From: Bacillota bacterium
GTDB taxonomy: Bacteria > Bacillota > Clostridia > Saccharofermentanales > Fastidiosipilaceae
Direction of reading: 5' to 3'
DNA length: 64,000 nucleotides
Assembly: GCA_023420115.1 (NCBI GenBank)
Contig: JAEZWR010000048.1
Span: 62,001-126,000, forward strand
Shown: positions 45,562 through 54,914 of the stretch, piece after piece
Layout: every line of letters begins with the position of its first letter
Numbering within the stretch: position 1 is the first letter of the stretch
Notes under the pieces: generated by a model
What the model was told of the DNA's origin: nothing
What the model saw: the letters and a program-made list of their open reading frames with translations, nothing else
Databases searched by the model: none
Made by a program: the position numbers and the translations under genes

Positions 45562-46560
45562 ATGAGAATTAATTGTAAAAATTGCTTGGCTGCTTTTTCA
45601 GATATTATATTCCCAACTTCATGTATTGCCTGTAGGCGGAGATTTTTAGAAGAAGATGACTTAGATAGGACATGCTTCGCTGATATTTTTAGAGAATTGG
45701 CAATGACTGATAGTTATTCTAGTTATATAGATAAATGGGCGCTTGAACGTGCCACTCTACCAAATTTGTGTTTACAATCTTCTTATGGAGAACGTGATAT
45801 AGTTGAGACAGATTCTCCAAACAAAGATATTTTGTATCAACTTCTATATGAGATAACGAGTAGTTCTTTTTTGTGTCCCTGTTGTTACAAGGATTTAGTT
45901 ATTAGGACCTTATCTAGTCTCAGAGTTTTTATTCCAATAAATAGACATAATCAAGGAAAGGCTACTTATCCTGCGTATCTTTCTGTTATTGTTTCTTGTG
46001 ACTATGTTCATCCCATTACTGCTCTAGTGAGACTTTTAAAATTCAACTCGGCAACTTATGTTTGTGATTTTGCAGGCAAATTAATAGGCTTAGCTTTTTT
46101 TAGATATATTGAGTCTCTTTATAAGGGGAATTTGTGGGTTACTCCATATGATATGACTGAATTTGACTGTTTGGTGTCTGTACCTTTACATGCTAGACGG
46201 TACAAGGAGAGAGGTTATAACCAGGCTGAACTACTTCTCGAGGAGCTTAATAAATATTTGTGCCTTGAAAATTTGAGTCCGTATATTTATAGGAGAAAAT
46301 ATACTAAGCGACAGAGTGAGATGAAAAATAAGCAAGACAGAGAAGAGAATCTTAAGGAGGTTTTTAGCTGTGATAATAGTAAATTTAAAAATAAAAGAGT
46401 TCTTTTAATTGATGATGTTATGACTAGTGGAGCGAGTATAACTGAGGCTGCGAAGTCACTTTATGCTGCTGGAGCAAAAATTGTGCTTGCTCTCGTTTTG
46501 GCAAGTAATAAAGATCGTATAATTACAATAAGTGATGAGAAACACATAGCTAGAAGCTAA
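45562..46560 (+). CDS. comF: ComF family phosphoribosyltransferase-like protein
   Basis: ComFC-type proteins help DNA uptake in competent Gram-positive bacteria. The N-terminal part has CxxC pairs (CIAC, and CPCC near residue 112) that suggest a metal site. The C-terminal half has VPLHARRYKERGYNQAELL and the PRPP-loop signature VLLIDDVMTSGASITEA near residues 282-298. It is 332 aa, longer than the usual 230, with extra sequence between the first Cys pair and the second. The DNA helicase partner ComFA is not coded here. comEA lies 35 kb away. Confidence 0.9.
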   Translation: MRINCKNCLAAFSDIIFPTSCIACRRRFLEEDDLDRTCFADIFRELAMTDSYSSYIDKWALERATLPNLCLQSSYGERDIVETDSPNKDILYQLLYEITSSSFLCPCCYKDLVIRTLSSLRVFIPINRHNQGKATYPAYLSVIVSCDYVHPITALVRLLKFNSATYVCDFAGKLIGLAFFRYIESLYKGNLWVTPYDMTEFDCLVSVPLHARRYKERGYNQAELLLEELNKYLCLENLSPYIYRRKYTKRQSEMKNKQDREENLKEVFSCDNSKFKNKRVLLIDDVMTSGASITEAAKSLYAAGAKIVLALVLASNKDRIITISDEKHIARS

Positions 46561-46672
46561 AGAAAATCTAAACTGGTTTGTATATGAATAATCTCACTTG
46601 CTTAGATTTAAAATATAACTGTTATAATATAGTTAGCTTTTATAGTACATATTTAAGTGATAGGAGCTTGTT

Positions 46673-47722
46673 ATGAAAGATGTTATTAAACTACCTTTTG
46701 GAAAACTAGAAAATGGCAGAGAAGTTTCGCTATATAAGATTACAAATGATATAGGCGCCTCGCTAACTGTCTGTGATTTTGGTGCGATAATTCAGAGCCT
46801 CGTATTGCCAGACAAAAATAATGAGCTTGTTGATATTGTCTTGGGTTTTGATGAATTGAGCCCATATTATTACGACGAGGCTTATATTGGAGCCTGTATC
46901 GGTAGGTATGCCAATAGATTAAGAGGGAACAAACTAGAAATTAATGGTGAAATTTTTTCTCTGGATTCTAATGAAGGAGAAAATGTTCTCCATGGTGGTT
47001 TGTGTGGTTTTAATAAAGTTTTTTACCAAGTAGAGAAACGTGATAAATCAACAATTGTATTTCATTATCTATCTAAGAATGGAGAGAGCGGTTTCCCTGG
47101 TAATCTAAACTTTTCTATTTCATATACTTTTGATGATGCTTGTTGTTTGACTATTGAATATAGAGCCGTAACAGATGCAAAAACTATTGTTAATTTTACT
47201 AACCATAGTTATTTCAATCTTGATGGTCATAATTATGGTACTTTGGATAATCACAAAATTAAGATTCAGTCATCATTTTATACACCCTCAGATTCTAAAC
47301 TAATACCTACAGGAGAAATTTTATCAATTTCAGGGACTGCCTTGGATCTTAGAACTTTGTCTGATATTAAAAATAAATTAGTTGAAATGAAAGAACAGGG
47401 AATGGCTGGCTATGATCATAATTATTTGATTGATGGTTATGAGAAAGGGAAGCTAAGTGAGACTGCCACTGTTATTTCTTCTCACTCTGGAATTTCAATG
47501 GACCTATATACAACAGAGCCAGCTGTGCAATTTTATACTGCAAATGCACTCAATTCTGATTCTGGTAAAGATGATGCTACATATGGACCTAATTCAGCCT
47601 TTTGTCTTGAGACCCAACATTGCCCTAATAGTCCAGAGTTTAGTCATTTTCCCAGTACGGTTCTCAATGTTGGAGAAGAATTTATTTCAAAGACAATAAT
47701 AAAATTTAAGACGATACTGTGA
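46673..47722 (+). CDS. galM: Aldose 1-epimerase (galactose mutarotase)
   Basis: It interconverts alpha and beta anomers of galactose and other sugars in the cytosol. The family blocks are IGRYANRL near residue 80, VLHGG near 104-108, the catalytic histidine in NFTNHSYFNL near 175-184 and the catalytic glutamate in CLETQHCPNSP near 318-328. The length of 349 aa is normal. AGGAG lies six bases before the ATG. No other galactose genes are nearby. The 6S RNA promoter overlaps its end. Confidence 0.94.
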   Translation: MKDVIKLPFGKLENGREVSLYKITNDIGASLTVCDFGAIIQSLVLPDKNNELVDIVLGFDELSPYYYDEAYIGACIGRYANRLRGNKLEINGEIFSLDSNEGENVLHGGLCGFNKVFYQVEKRDKSTIVFHYLSKNGESGFPGNLNFSISYTFDDACCLTIEYRAVTDAKTIVNFTNHSYFNLDGHNYGTLDNHKIKIQSSFYTPSDSKLIPTGEILSISGTALDLRTLSDIKNKLVEMKEQGMAGYDHNYLIDGYEKGKLSETATVISSHSGISMDLYTTEPAVQFYTANALNSDSGKDDATYGPNSAFCLETQHCPNSPEFSHFPSTVLNVGEEFISKTIIKFKTIL

Positions 47723-47728
47723 TATAAT
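47723..47728 (+). promoter_or_regulatory. -10 box of the 6S RNA promoter
   Basis: A perfect TATAAT lies directly behind the galM stop codon and seven bases before the predicted 5' end of the RNA. A clear -35 box is not visible. Confidence 0.6.
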
Positions 47729-47734
47729 ATATTT

Positions 47735-47900
47735 GCTCAATTGCTTGGCTCCTATTTTTGAACCTTCATGACAGAAACGGGAGCCCGGGTTAATATGGAA
47801 GAAAATCAGGCCCTCTCGAGGGGAAGATTGCCGACCATTGCAGGGCACCCACCTTGCACTTACGCGAGGTGTCAAAAGGGGGTTAGGTGGTTGAGTTTGT
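47735..47900 (+). ncRNA. ssrS: Probable 6S RNA
   Basis: 6S RNA mimics an open promoter and binds RNA polymerase in slow growth. An 18-bp closing stem joins 47736-47753 with 47878-47895 (with several G-U pairs). A large central bubble follows, then a long interrupted stem: GCCC/GGGC, ATGG/CCAT, AATC/GATT and a terminal CCCT-CTCG-AGGG hairpin. A side hairpin CACCTTGC/GCGAGGTG (47850-47857, 47864-47871) lies in the 3' half of the bubble, like the CACCTTG segment of E. coli 6S RNA. No open reading frame is supported. A terminator follows. The call rests on fold and layout, not on a search. Confidence 0.75.
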
Positions 47901-47909
47901 TATGCTTTT

Positions 47910-47944
47910 AACCGTATTCAGTTTTTCCTGGATACGGTTTTATA
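47910..47944 (+). terminator. Terminator after the 6S RNA
   Basis: AACCGTATTCAG (47910-47921) pairs with CTGGATACGGTT (47928-47939), followed by TTATATTTT. Confidence 0.85.
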
Positions 47945-48059
47945 TTTTTAATATTAAATTTTATTTTTATATCAAACTTATAATGTGAGATAATACTATT
48001 AGCTTCTGAATTATATTAGTTGAGTTCAAAGAAAATTGTATAGTGAATGAAAGGGTTAG

Positions 48060-49511
48060 ATGATGGAGACACAAAATAAGATATATTTATATAACACTCT
48101 GAGTCACAAAGTTGAGGAATTTAAACCATTAAAAGAAAAATGTGTTTCCATATATGTTTGTGGACCTACAGTTTATGATTATATACACATTGGGAACGCT
48201 CGGCCATTAGTTGTCTTTGATGTGCTCCGGAGACTTTTTATTCATGATGGTTATGATGTCAAATTTGCTATGAATATAACTGACATCGATGACAAAATTA
48301 TACGCAAGGCCAATGAGGAGCAGATTGGATTCGAAAAGGTTGCAGAAAGGTATATTGACACTTATATCCATGATAGAAAATCACTAAATGTTATGGATCC
48401 AGATTTTAGTCCTAGAGCGAGTGAAAGTTTGAAGCAGATCAAGGATATGATTCAAGGATTAATCGATCAGGGATATGCATATATCGGTGAAGAGGGCGTA
48501 TATTTTGACGTATCTAAACATAGTAATTATGGGAAACTCGCCAAACTTAATCAAGAAACATTACAGAGTGGAACTAGAGAGCTAGCTTATCAGGCATCTG
48601 ATAAGAAGCACAGTGCAGATTTTGCTTTGTGGAAATTTAGAAGAGGGAACGAACCTTATTTCGAAGCAGAATTTGGAGAGGGTAGACCTGGATGGCATAT
48701 TGAATGTTCTGCGATGATAGAGGATATTTTTTCCGGACCTATTGATATACACGCTGGAGGTCAGGATCTTATTTTCCCACATCATGAGAATGAGATTGCG
48801 CAAACCGAGTGTTGTCATCATCACAATTTGGCTTATTACTGGCTTCATAATGCTTATATTACAATCGTCAGTAATGATGGTAGTGAAAATAAAATGAGTA
48901 AGTCGCTCGGCAACTTCAAGCTCGTTCATGAAATTGGTAAAAATTATGGCTATAACGTTCTTCGTTTCTTTATTTTAACTGCTCAATATCGTTCCAATTT
49001 AAAATTTTATCCTGGAGCTCTTGATGAAGCCAAGACGGCACTTGCTCGTCTGCAAGAGGCATCTAAGAGAATGAAATTTTTGCTGGAAAAAAATGAATTC
49101 AGTGAAAGTATAGCTGATGAAGGTAAATTGTTAGAAGAAATTAAATTATATGTAGAGAGATTTTTTGCGGCACTTCGTGATGATCTTAATACCCCTCAAG
49201 CAATAGCTGAAATTTTTCAGCTTGTTAAATTATTTAATCTTACTGACAGTAGTAATGGTTTAGATGGTAATATCTGCAGATCTTTTATGGATAATATGAA
49301 CCTTTGTCTTGAGACTTTAGGTGTAGTTTTATTTGAAAAGGAAGATTTAGCAATTCCAGAAGAAGTGCTAGAGCTTCTTAATCAGAGACAGGAAGCGAGA
49401 AAAAATAGAGATTATGCTAGAGCTGATCAGTTGAGAGATAAGATACTTTCAATGAATTATCTTATAAAAGATACGCCTCAAGGTGCACAGCTGGAGAGAA
49501 TTAATGAGTAA
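48060..49511 (+). CDS. cysS: Cysteinyl-tRNA synthetase
   Basis: It charges tRNA-Cys. Class I motifs are HIGN in YIHIGNARPL near residues 40-50 and KMSKS near 280-284. The zinc cysteine in YVCGPTVYDY and the HIECSAM block near 220 are conserved. Length is 483 aa. Two ATG codons (48060 and 48063) are possible; the second is better spaced from AAGGG. It overlaps mrnC by eight bases and begins the conserved order cysS-mrnC-rlmB. Confidence 0.96.
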   Translation: MMETQNKIYLYNTLSHKVEEFKPLKEKCVSIYVCGPTVYDYIHIGNARPLVVFDVLRRLFIHDGYDVKFAMNITDIDDKIIRKANEEQIGFEKVAERYIDTYIHDRKSLNVMDPDFSPRASESLKQIKDMIQGLIDQGYAYIGEEGVYFDVSKHSNYGKLAKLNQETLQSGTRELAYQASDKKHSADFALWKFRRGNEPYFEAEFGEGRPGWHIECSAMIEDIFSGPIDIHAGGQDLIFPHHENEIAQTECCHHHNLAYYWLHNAYITIVSNDGSENKMSKSLGNFKLVHEIGKNYGYNVLRFFILTAQYRSNLKFYPGALDEAKTALARLQEASKRMKFLLEKNEFSESIADEGKLLEEIKLYVERFFAALRDDLNTPQAIAEIFQLVKLFNLTDSSNGLDGNICRSFMDNMNLCLETLGVVLFEKEDLAIPEEVLELLNQRQEARKNRDYARADQLRDKILSMNYLIKDTPQGAQLERINE

Positions 49512-50019
49512 GGAAGATTATGAGGCTCTAAATAAGAATATCAAACCTGTAGATTCAACAGTTGAGTTCGAGAAAATTCATGATTTTTTGAATTATGAGC
49601 TCAGAAATATAGGAAAATTAAGTTCTTCAGAAATTTTGGAATTTAGCATTTCCTCTTTAGCTTGGTTAGGAGATGCTATTTATGAACAATACTTTCGTTT
49701 GAAACTTTTTGAAGAATATTCTCGGAGCAAGAATTTATCTTTACATAATGCAGCTAAGTTTTATGTGTCAGCAAAGGCTCAGGCAGAAGTCTATGATACT
49801 TGGCTTGGATTATTGGAAGAGAAAGAATTGGATTTTTTTAAACGAGCTAAAAATTTCAAAAGCAAATCGCTTGCAAAGAATACTGATAGCAAAACATATC
49901 ATATGGCGACAGCTGTAGAGGCACTTTGTGCTTATTTATATCTTCTTGGAAAGAACGAAAGATTGGCAGAACTTTTGGCCTTGGCAACTAAACATTTAGA
50001 TAAGAATTTTAAGAAATAA
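49504..50019 (+). CDS. mrnC: Mini-ribonuclease III
   Basis: Mini-III is an RNase III catalytic domain without the RNA-binding domain; in Bacillus it matures 23S rRNA. The acidic catalytic block LAWLGDAIYEQYFR lies near residues 54-67, and NTDSKTYHMATAVEALCAYLYL near 130-151. The length is 171 aa. ATG 49504 is chosen, overlapping the cysS stop and preceded by GGAGAG. It sits between cysS and rlmB, its standard place. Confidence 0.94.
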   Translation: MSKEDYEALNKNIKPVDSTVEFEKIHDFLNYELRNIGKLSSSEILEFSISSLAWLGDAIYEQYFRLKLFEEYSRSKNLSLHNAAKFYVSAKAQAEVYDTWLGLLEEKELDFFKRAKNFKSKSLAKNTDSKTYHMATAVEALCAYLYLLGKNERLAELLALATKHLDKNFKK

Positions 50020-50068
50020 CTTTTATAGATTAATAATAAGTTGGTGTATTAGAGGGTTTAAGTTATAT

Positions 50069-51064
50069 ATGAAAAAAAATAGACAAGTCAGAAATGATAG
50101 GCAAAAGAGTAATGAGAGGCAAGTGAGGACTGAACGCCCTAATAGGGGTGGGAGAAATAAATCAATTAAAGATAAGACTGCTCATTTCGCCAGTGGAAGC
50201 AATATGAGATCTGATAATTTAGTAAAGAAGTTAGGTACTAGATCAAGAAGGGATGATAGAGTTGTATCTGGTAGACTGAAAAGGTCAGAGGATGAGGACA
50301 AGTCCTTGTTGATTGGCAGAAACCCGATCAATGAAGCCTTGAGAGCTGGCCAAGCGATAGATAAGGTTTGGGTGCTGAGAAAGGATGAAAGAGGGAGAGA
50401 TAAGCGACTCTCAGCTCTTATTTATGATTTAAAAAGAAATGATGCAGTTATCCTAGAGGTTGATAGGAAAAGTTTAGACCGTTTGGCTGATAATCAGTCA
50501 CATCAAGGGATTGTGGCGCAATGCCCAGCTCATGATTACTTGGGCTTTGAGGAGCTTTTGGAAAAAGAGATGGATAATGACAGTTCATTTTTGATTTTAT
50601 TAGATAGAATTCAAGATCCTCATAATCTCGGAGCGATTTTAAGGGTAGCGGATACAGTAGGCGTTGGTGGGATTATAATTCCTAAACACGAATCTGTTGG
50701 CTTGAATTATACTGTTGCGAAGAGTTCAGCTGGAGCCGTTTCATATGTGCCAGTTTCAAGAGTGCAGAACTTGGGTCAAACTGTTGATAGATTGAGGGAG
50801 CTTGGATATTGGATTCTTGCTGCAGATATGGACGGAGAGAATCTTTATACGAGTGAGACTCTTTCTCGCTTGGCATATGGGAAAGTTGTACTTATGATTG
50901 GTAATGAGGGCAAGGGGTTGGCTGATAAATTAAAAGAAAGAGCGGATCTCACATTGTCAATACCGATGAAAGGGAAAATAAGTTCATTGAATGCTTCTGT
51001 TTCTACTGCTGTGGTGGCGTATGAGGTGTTTAGAAGAAGACTTATTAGTTCGAATCATGAATAG
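50069..51064 (+). CDS. rlmB: 23S rRNA (guanosine-2'-O-)-methyltransferase RlmB/TrmH family
   Basis: A SPOUT-type methylase of 23S rRNA. Residues 1-85 are a very basic Arg/Lys/Asn-rich extension, probably for RNA contact. A substrate-binding domain starts at LIGRNPINEAL near 88, and the SPOUT domain has NLGAILRVADTVGVGG near 188-203, MIGNEGKGL near 276-284 and SLNASVSTAVVAYE near 308-321, the knot region. The length of 331 aa is about 80 above the usual. It is the third gene of the cysS-mrnC-rlmB cluster. Confidence 0.94.
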   Translation: MKKNRQVRNDRQKSNERQVRTERPNRGGRNKSIKDKTAHFASGSNMRSDNLVKKLGTRSRRDDRVVSGRLKRSEDEDKSLLIGRNPINEALRAGQAIDKVWVLRKDERGRDKRLSALIYDLKRNDAVILEVDRKSLDRLADNQSHQGIVAQCPAHDYLGFEELLEKEMDNDSSFLILLDRIQDPHNLGAILRVADTVGVGGIIIPKHESVGLNYTVAKSSAGAVSYVPVSRVQNLGQTVDRLRELGYWILAADMDGENLYTSETLSRLAYGKVVLMIGNEGKGLADKLKERADLTLSIPMKGKISSLNASVSTAVVAYEVFRRRLISSNHE

Positions 51065-51183
51065 TGAAGATAAGGTGCGATTGGTTTTGAATATTTAATT
51101 TTATTTTAGTTTGAAAATCGTTAATATTAATTTCGGCTTATACTGCTATAGTATGAATTGAAGCAGGTATAGGAGATAGGTCA

Positions 51184-52803
51184 ATGTTTAGAGATAGAAA
51201 AATGTTTTATCTAGTTAGAAGTAAGAGAAAACTTTTTTTATCTCTATTTTTATGCTTTTTTTTACTAAGCCTAATGATTATAAATATAAATGGTGGCTTG
51301 GGACTTAGTGTCAAGACTTTATTGCATGAGACTTCCGATAATAGTTTGATTAGTGCAGCGACTACAAATAATACTGACAATCAGCTTTTACAAAATATGC
51401 TAGATGTTATCAATTCAAAGTCTTCTCCAGAAGACATGTTTCAATATTTAAATGAAGAGCAGCTTAATGGATTAACTCTTGCAGAGCTTTCTCAATATTT
51501 GCAATATATGCGAAGAAGCGTTGATTATAAATATAGCAGCTTCTATAAACTTTCTGAGAGAGATAGACAGTCGATAGAGTCCGATATTCTTAATAATCAG
51601 CCAGCGTATAAGGAGTATTTGAGCAAACTAGATTTTTATTTTTTCGAAAGCGACTCCGTGCCGATGACTAAAGAGAATGACTTGTCATCTAGCGAGTCTA
51701 GTAAAAAAATGATATCTGTGACGGATGATGTTATTAGAAAAAATAATGGAGAGTCAAATATTTCCGATTCAACTGACTCAAATGTTATAGATAGTGATGG
51801 TGTAAAAAATAAAAATGAGAGTATAAGGATATTGCTTGCTCTTGAGAGACGAGATGATAATACTTATGTCCTGCCTACAAAATATATTAGGGATACTATC
51901 GATCTTTATTCCTATGCCAATCTTTATTTTTCTGCTATACGTAATAAAGATACTAGTACTCTGAAGCAACTTTTATTTTCCGAATCGAATGATGAGTCAA
52001 TATTAGAAAAAAAGGCTACTGAAACAGTTGAATATTACAAAGAGACAGTGTCGGGAAATTTTAGTTCGTATAAGATAAGTGTTTTTAGACCAGATGCGAT
52101 ATGCTTTTTGCAGAATCTTAATGGAAGTAAAGCGAAAGAGCAGGGCTTGTCGGATGAGCTTCCTTATGGTTTATCTGATAATGAGAATACGGATCAAAAA
52201 AATTTTTCAGAAAGTGATGAATTAAAAACTAATAAAGAGCGTAAGGTTTGGATTTTGAGAAAAGATAATAAGGTCTTGGTAAAAGATCCTATTGATGTGA
52301 GTTCAAATCTTTTTCAGAAGATATATCGTAATGATGTTTATTTTGAGATTAGTAAAATTAAAGATGAACTCAATAATTTTGTTACAGATGATAAACAAAT
52401 TCACTTAGGTTTAAATATAAATTCAGAACTTGATGCAAGTTATATACAAAAATTGAAAGAGGCTGGTATAGAAGCATTTGATTATTATCAGGGACTAAAT
52501 TATAGGCTTGCTACAGTTAAATTTGAATCCGGAGAAACTGAACTCTTATTTTTCGCTCTATACAAGGAAAAAAGTACGGATGATTTTGTTTATGCAAAGA
52601 GTATTTTTGATATGGACAGAGATGAAATATTAAAAATGGCTCCCTTTTTAGACGTGAATAATGATCAGACATATCTTGGAAGTGGTCTTAGGTTAAAATT
52701 TAATTTTACTGATGATGGAAAGCTCCTTTATACCAACTATTTTACCGATAGCTGGGTGAATTATGGGGACTTGTTTAATAGTTTGTTTGCAGATATGAAT
52801 TAG
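51184..52803 (+). CDS. Membrane-anchored or secreted protein of unknown function
   Basis: This 539-residue protein has a basic N-terminus and one hydrophobic segment (about residues 15-38), so most of it lies outside the cell. The rest is hydrophilic, Ser/Asp/Glu/Asn-rich, with a short low-complexity stretch near 165-210. Residues about 215-310 and 390-539 look ordered, with Tyr-rich strands. I do not recognise a domain. GGAGATAG precedes the ATG. The gene stands alone between rlmB and the tRNA-Arg gene. Confidence 0.7.
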   Translation: MFRDRKMFYLVRSKRKLFLSLFLCFFLLSLMIININGGLGLSVKTLLHETSDNSLISAATTNNTDNQLLQNMLDVINSKSSPEDMFQYLNEEQLNGLTLAELSQYLQYMRRSVDYKYSSFYKLSERDRQSIESDILNNQPAYKEYLSKLDFYFFESDSVPMTKENDLSSSESSKKMISVTDDVIRKNNGESNISDSTDSNVIDSDGVKNKNESIRILLALERRDDNTYVLPTKYIRDTIDLYSYANLYFSAIRNKDTSTLKQLLFSESNDESILEKKATETVEYYKETVSGNFSSYKISVFRPDAICFLQNLNGSKAKEQGLSDELPYGLSDNENTDQKNFSESDELKTNKERKVWILRKDNKVLVKDPIDVSSNLFQKIYRNDVYFEISKIKDELNNFVTDDKQIHLGLNINSELDASYIQKLKEAGIEAFDYYQGLNYRLATVKFESGETELLFFALYKEKSTDDFVYAKSIFDMDRDEILKMAPFLDVNNDQTYLGSGLRLKFNFTDDGKLLYTNYFTDSWVNYGDLFNSLFADMN

Positions 52804-52883
52804 ATTTTGAGTTGCTTAGTGGCTAAGATGTGTGAAGAATCGATTTAGGTATTTGCTTAACTTTTTGTTAACAAAGATTCAAC

Positions 52884-52911
52884 TTGACAAATTTTAAAAA
52901 TGTTATAAAAT
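52884..52911 (+). promoter_or_regulatory. Promoter of tRNA-Arg
   Basis: TTGACA (52884-52889), 16-base spacer, TAAAAT (52906-52911), 15 bases before the tRNA. Confidence 0.75.
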
Positions 52912-52926
52912 AATCAACGTTCCTTG

Positions 52927-53000
<74 letters not shown>

Positions 53001-53002
53001 TA

Positions 53003-53030
53003 GCATCCAAGTTATTGGATGCTTTTTTAT
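53003..53030 (+). terminator. Terminator after tRNA-Arg
   Basis: AGCATCCA (53003-53010), loop AGTTAT, TGGATGCT (53017-53024), then TTTTT. Confidence 0.92.
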
Positions 53031-53216
53031 TTTAATATAATGGGAGTGCTAAGTAGTTTTTTGTAAATTAGTTTGTTTTGTATAGATTAACTATGATTGG
53101 ACTTTTGAGATTTATTCGTAATCTGATAGAGTTCTGAGGCTTTTGTCTTTACTAATCGTATAAATCTGTGTAAACTAATCTAGTTTTTAAGTATGAGCGT
53201 TCCTGGGAGGCTTTTT

Positions 53217-54728
53217 ATGCAATTAGATTTTAATAAGCTTGAAAGTGCAAAAGGTCAAGCTGTGGTAAATGTGACGTCCGAAGAGTTAAAGTCGGCAATG
53301 AAAAAGGCATTTGCTGAGAGAAAGAACCGTTTCCAAGTTCCTGGCTTCCGCAGAGGCAAGGCACCTATGGGTGTTGTTTTGCGTATGTATGGTGAAGCTG
53401 TTTTATATGACGATGCTTTGCAGCATCTTATGGAAGATCTTATAAGTAAGGATCTTCAGGCTATTGAGGATTTTGCGACTGTGACAGATAGCAATGTTGA
53501 GAGTATCAACATGGAAGAGGGTGCAAATATTAAATTTGATATTTGTCTTTATCCTGATGTCAAACTCGGAAAATATAAAGGTAGAAAAGTAGATAAGCTA
53601 GTTCCTAAAGTAAGTGATAAAGTGATAGCTGAACGTGCTGATAAGGAATTAGAGAAGGTTCGTAGCGATGCTGGCAGAATGGTGACCATGGATGATGAAC
53701 ATTTGATCGAAAAAGGTGATATTGCAGTTATTGATTACGAAGGAAGTATTGATGGTGAGCTTTTTGCTGGTGGAAGTGCCAAGAACCATAGCTTAGAGAT
53801 TGGTTCAGGTTCATTTATTCCCGGTTTTGAAGATCAACTTGTAGGGCACAAGTCAGGAGAAGAAGTTCTTGTCAATGTCAAGTTCCCTGATGATTATCAT
53901 GGAGAAGATGTCAAGGGTAAGGACGCGCAGTTTAAGGTTAATATTAACGAGGTCAAGAAGTTAGAGCTTCCAGAGCTGGATGATGATTTTGCTGCTGATG
54001 TCAGTGAGTTCGACAAGTTGGATGATTATAAGGAAAGTCTTAGAAAGTCCGCTTGTGAGGCAATGGAAAAAGAGTATAGTAGCAAATTTGAGTCTGATCT
54101 CATGTTACAAATAATGGCTGATTCTGAATTTGTAGCACCAGAGCCTATGGTTGATATGGAACTCCGTAAGTTATATGGCCGTTACAAAGATTATGCCGAA
54201 AGAATGGGTGTACCTGTTGACCAATTCTTCCAATACTTTATGGGCGGTGCCGAGAGAGCGTTTGCTCAGCTTAGATCATCTGCTGAACAAAATGTGCTTA
54301 TGGAATGTTTGCTCCGTGCTGTCGTCAAAGAAGAGAAGATCGAAGTTAACGAAGATGATTACAATAAACTTTGTGAGAGACTTGCAGCTGAAAATAATCA
54401 GACAGTTGATAATGTCAAAAAATCACTTAGCTTCGATGATCAATTGACCAAACATATGGTTGCTATGACTAAAGCTGAAGATCTTATTAAAGAGTCAACC
54501 AAGACAGTAGAAGTTTCAGCTGACAAGGTTGAAGAGTATGATAGTGATTTATCAGAGCGTATGAAGAAATTATCTGAAGAGGTTCAGATGAGTCATATTG
54601 TTAAGCATGAACATACGCACGATCATGAGCATGACCACTGTGATTGTGGCTGTGATCACGACCACGACCATAGTCATCATGATGCAGATTGCGATTGTGA
54701 AGAATGCAAAGAAGATAGCGAAAAGTAA
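53217..54728 (+). CDS. tig: Trigger factor with His/Cys/Asp-rich metal-binding-like tail
   Basis: Trigger factor is the ribosome-bound chaperone and prolyl isomerase. The ribosome-docking signature GFRRGKAP is at residues 43-50. An FKBP domain covers about 150-245 (GDIAVIDYEGSIDGELF, then GSGSFIPGFEDQLVG). The C-terminal chaperone domain ends near 455. Residues 460-503 then hold about 12 His and 6 Cys among Asp and Glu, a tail absent from ordinary trigger factors but similar in kind to the SlyD tail. GGGAGG lies six bases before ATG 53217, so the ATG at 53193 is rejected. clpP and clpX follow, the usual order. Confidence 0.95.
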   Translation: MQLDFNKLESAKGQAVVNVTSEELKSAMKKAFAERKNRFQVPGFRRGKAPMGVVLRMYGEAVLYDDALQHLMEDLISKDLQAIEDFATVTDSNVESINMEEGANIKFDICLYPDVKLGKYKGRKVDKLVPKVSDKVIAERADKELEKVRSDAGRMVTMDDEHLIEKGDIAVIDYEGSIDGELFAGGSAKNHSLEIGSGSFIPGFEDQLVGHKSGEEVLVNVKFPDDYHGEDVKGKDAQFKVNINEVKKLELPELDDDFAADVSEFDKLDDYKESLRKSACEAMEKEYSSKFESDLMLQIMADSEFVAPEPMVDMELRKLYGRYKDYAERMGVPVDQFFQYFMGGAERAFAQLRSSAEQNVLMECLLRAVVKEEKIEVNEDDYNKLCERLAAENNQTVDNVKKSLSFDDQLTKHMVAMTKAEDLIKESTKTVEVSADKVEEYDSDLSERMKKLSEEVQMSHIVKHEHTHDHEHDHCDCGCDHDHDHSHHDADCDCEECKEDSEK

Positions 54729-54763
54729 TAGGAATAGTAATATTTTCTATATAGATATTTAAG

Positions 54764-54794
54764 ATAAGGAGGAGCGTGGCTCTTCCTTATTTTA
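54764..54794 (+). terminator. Terminator between tig and clpP
   Basis: ATAAGGAGGAGC (54764-54775), loop GTG, GCTCTTCCTTAT (54779-54790, one G-U pair), then TTT. clpP therefore probably has its own promoter. Confidence 0.85.
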
Positions 54795-54914
54795 ATATTT
54801 GGTAAACTAACTAACTTTTTAGCAAATTGTACTTGTGAAATTTTATAAAGATGGTAAATTATTCTTAACTTTGACTATCTTTGACTATTAAATTTTAAAT
54901 TGAAAGGTAAGACA

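Noticed and set aside
47687..47875. 62-codon minus-strand frame
   Set aside because: It lies in the probable 6S RNA and has no family resemblance or ribosome site.
47723..48059. T-box leader for cysS
   Set aside because: No AGGGTGG-type T-box sequence or antiterminator is present, and the terminator ends a self-contained RNA well before cysS.
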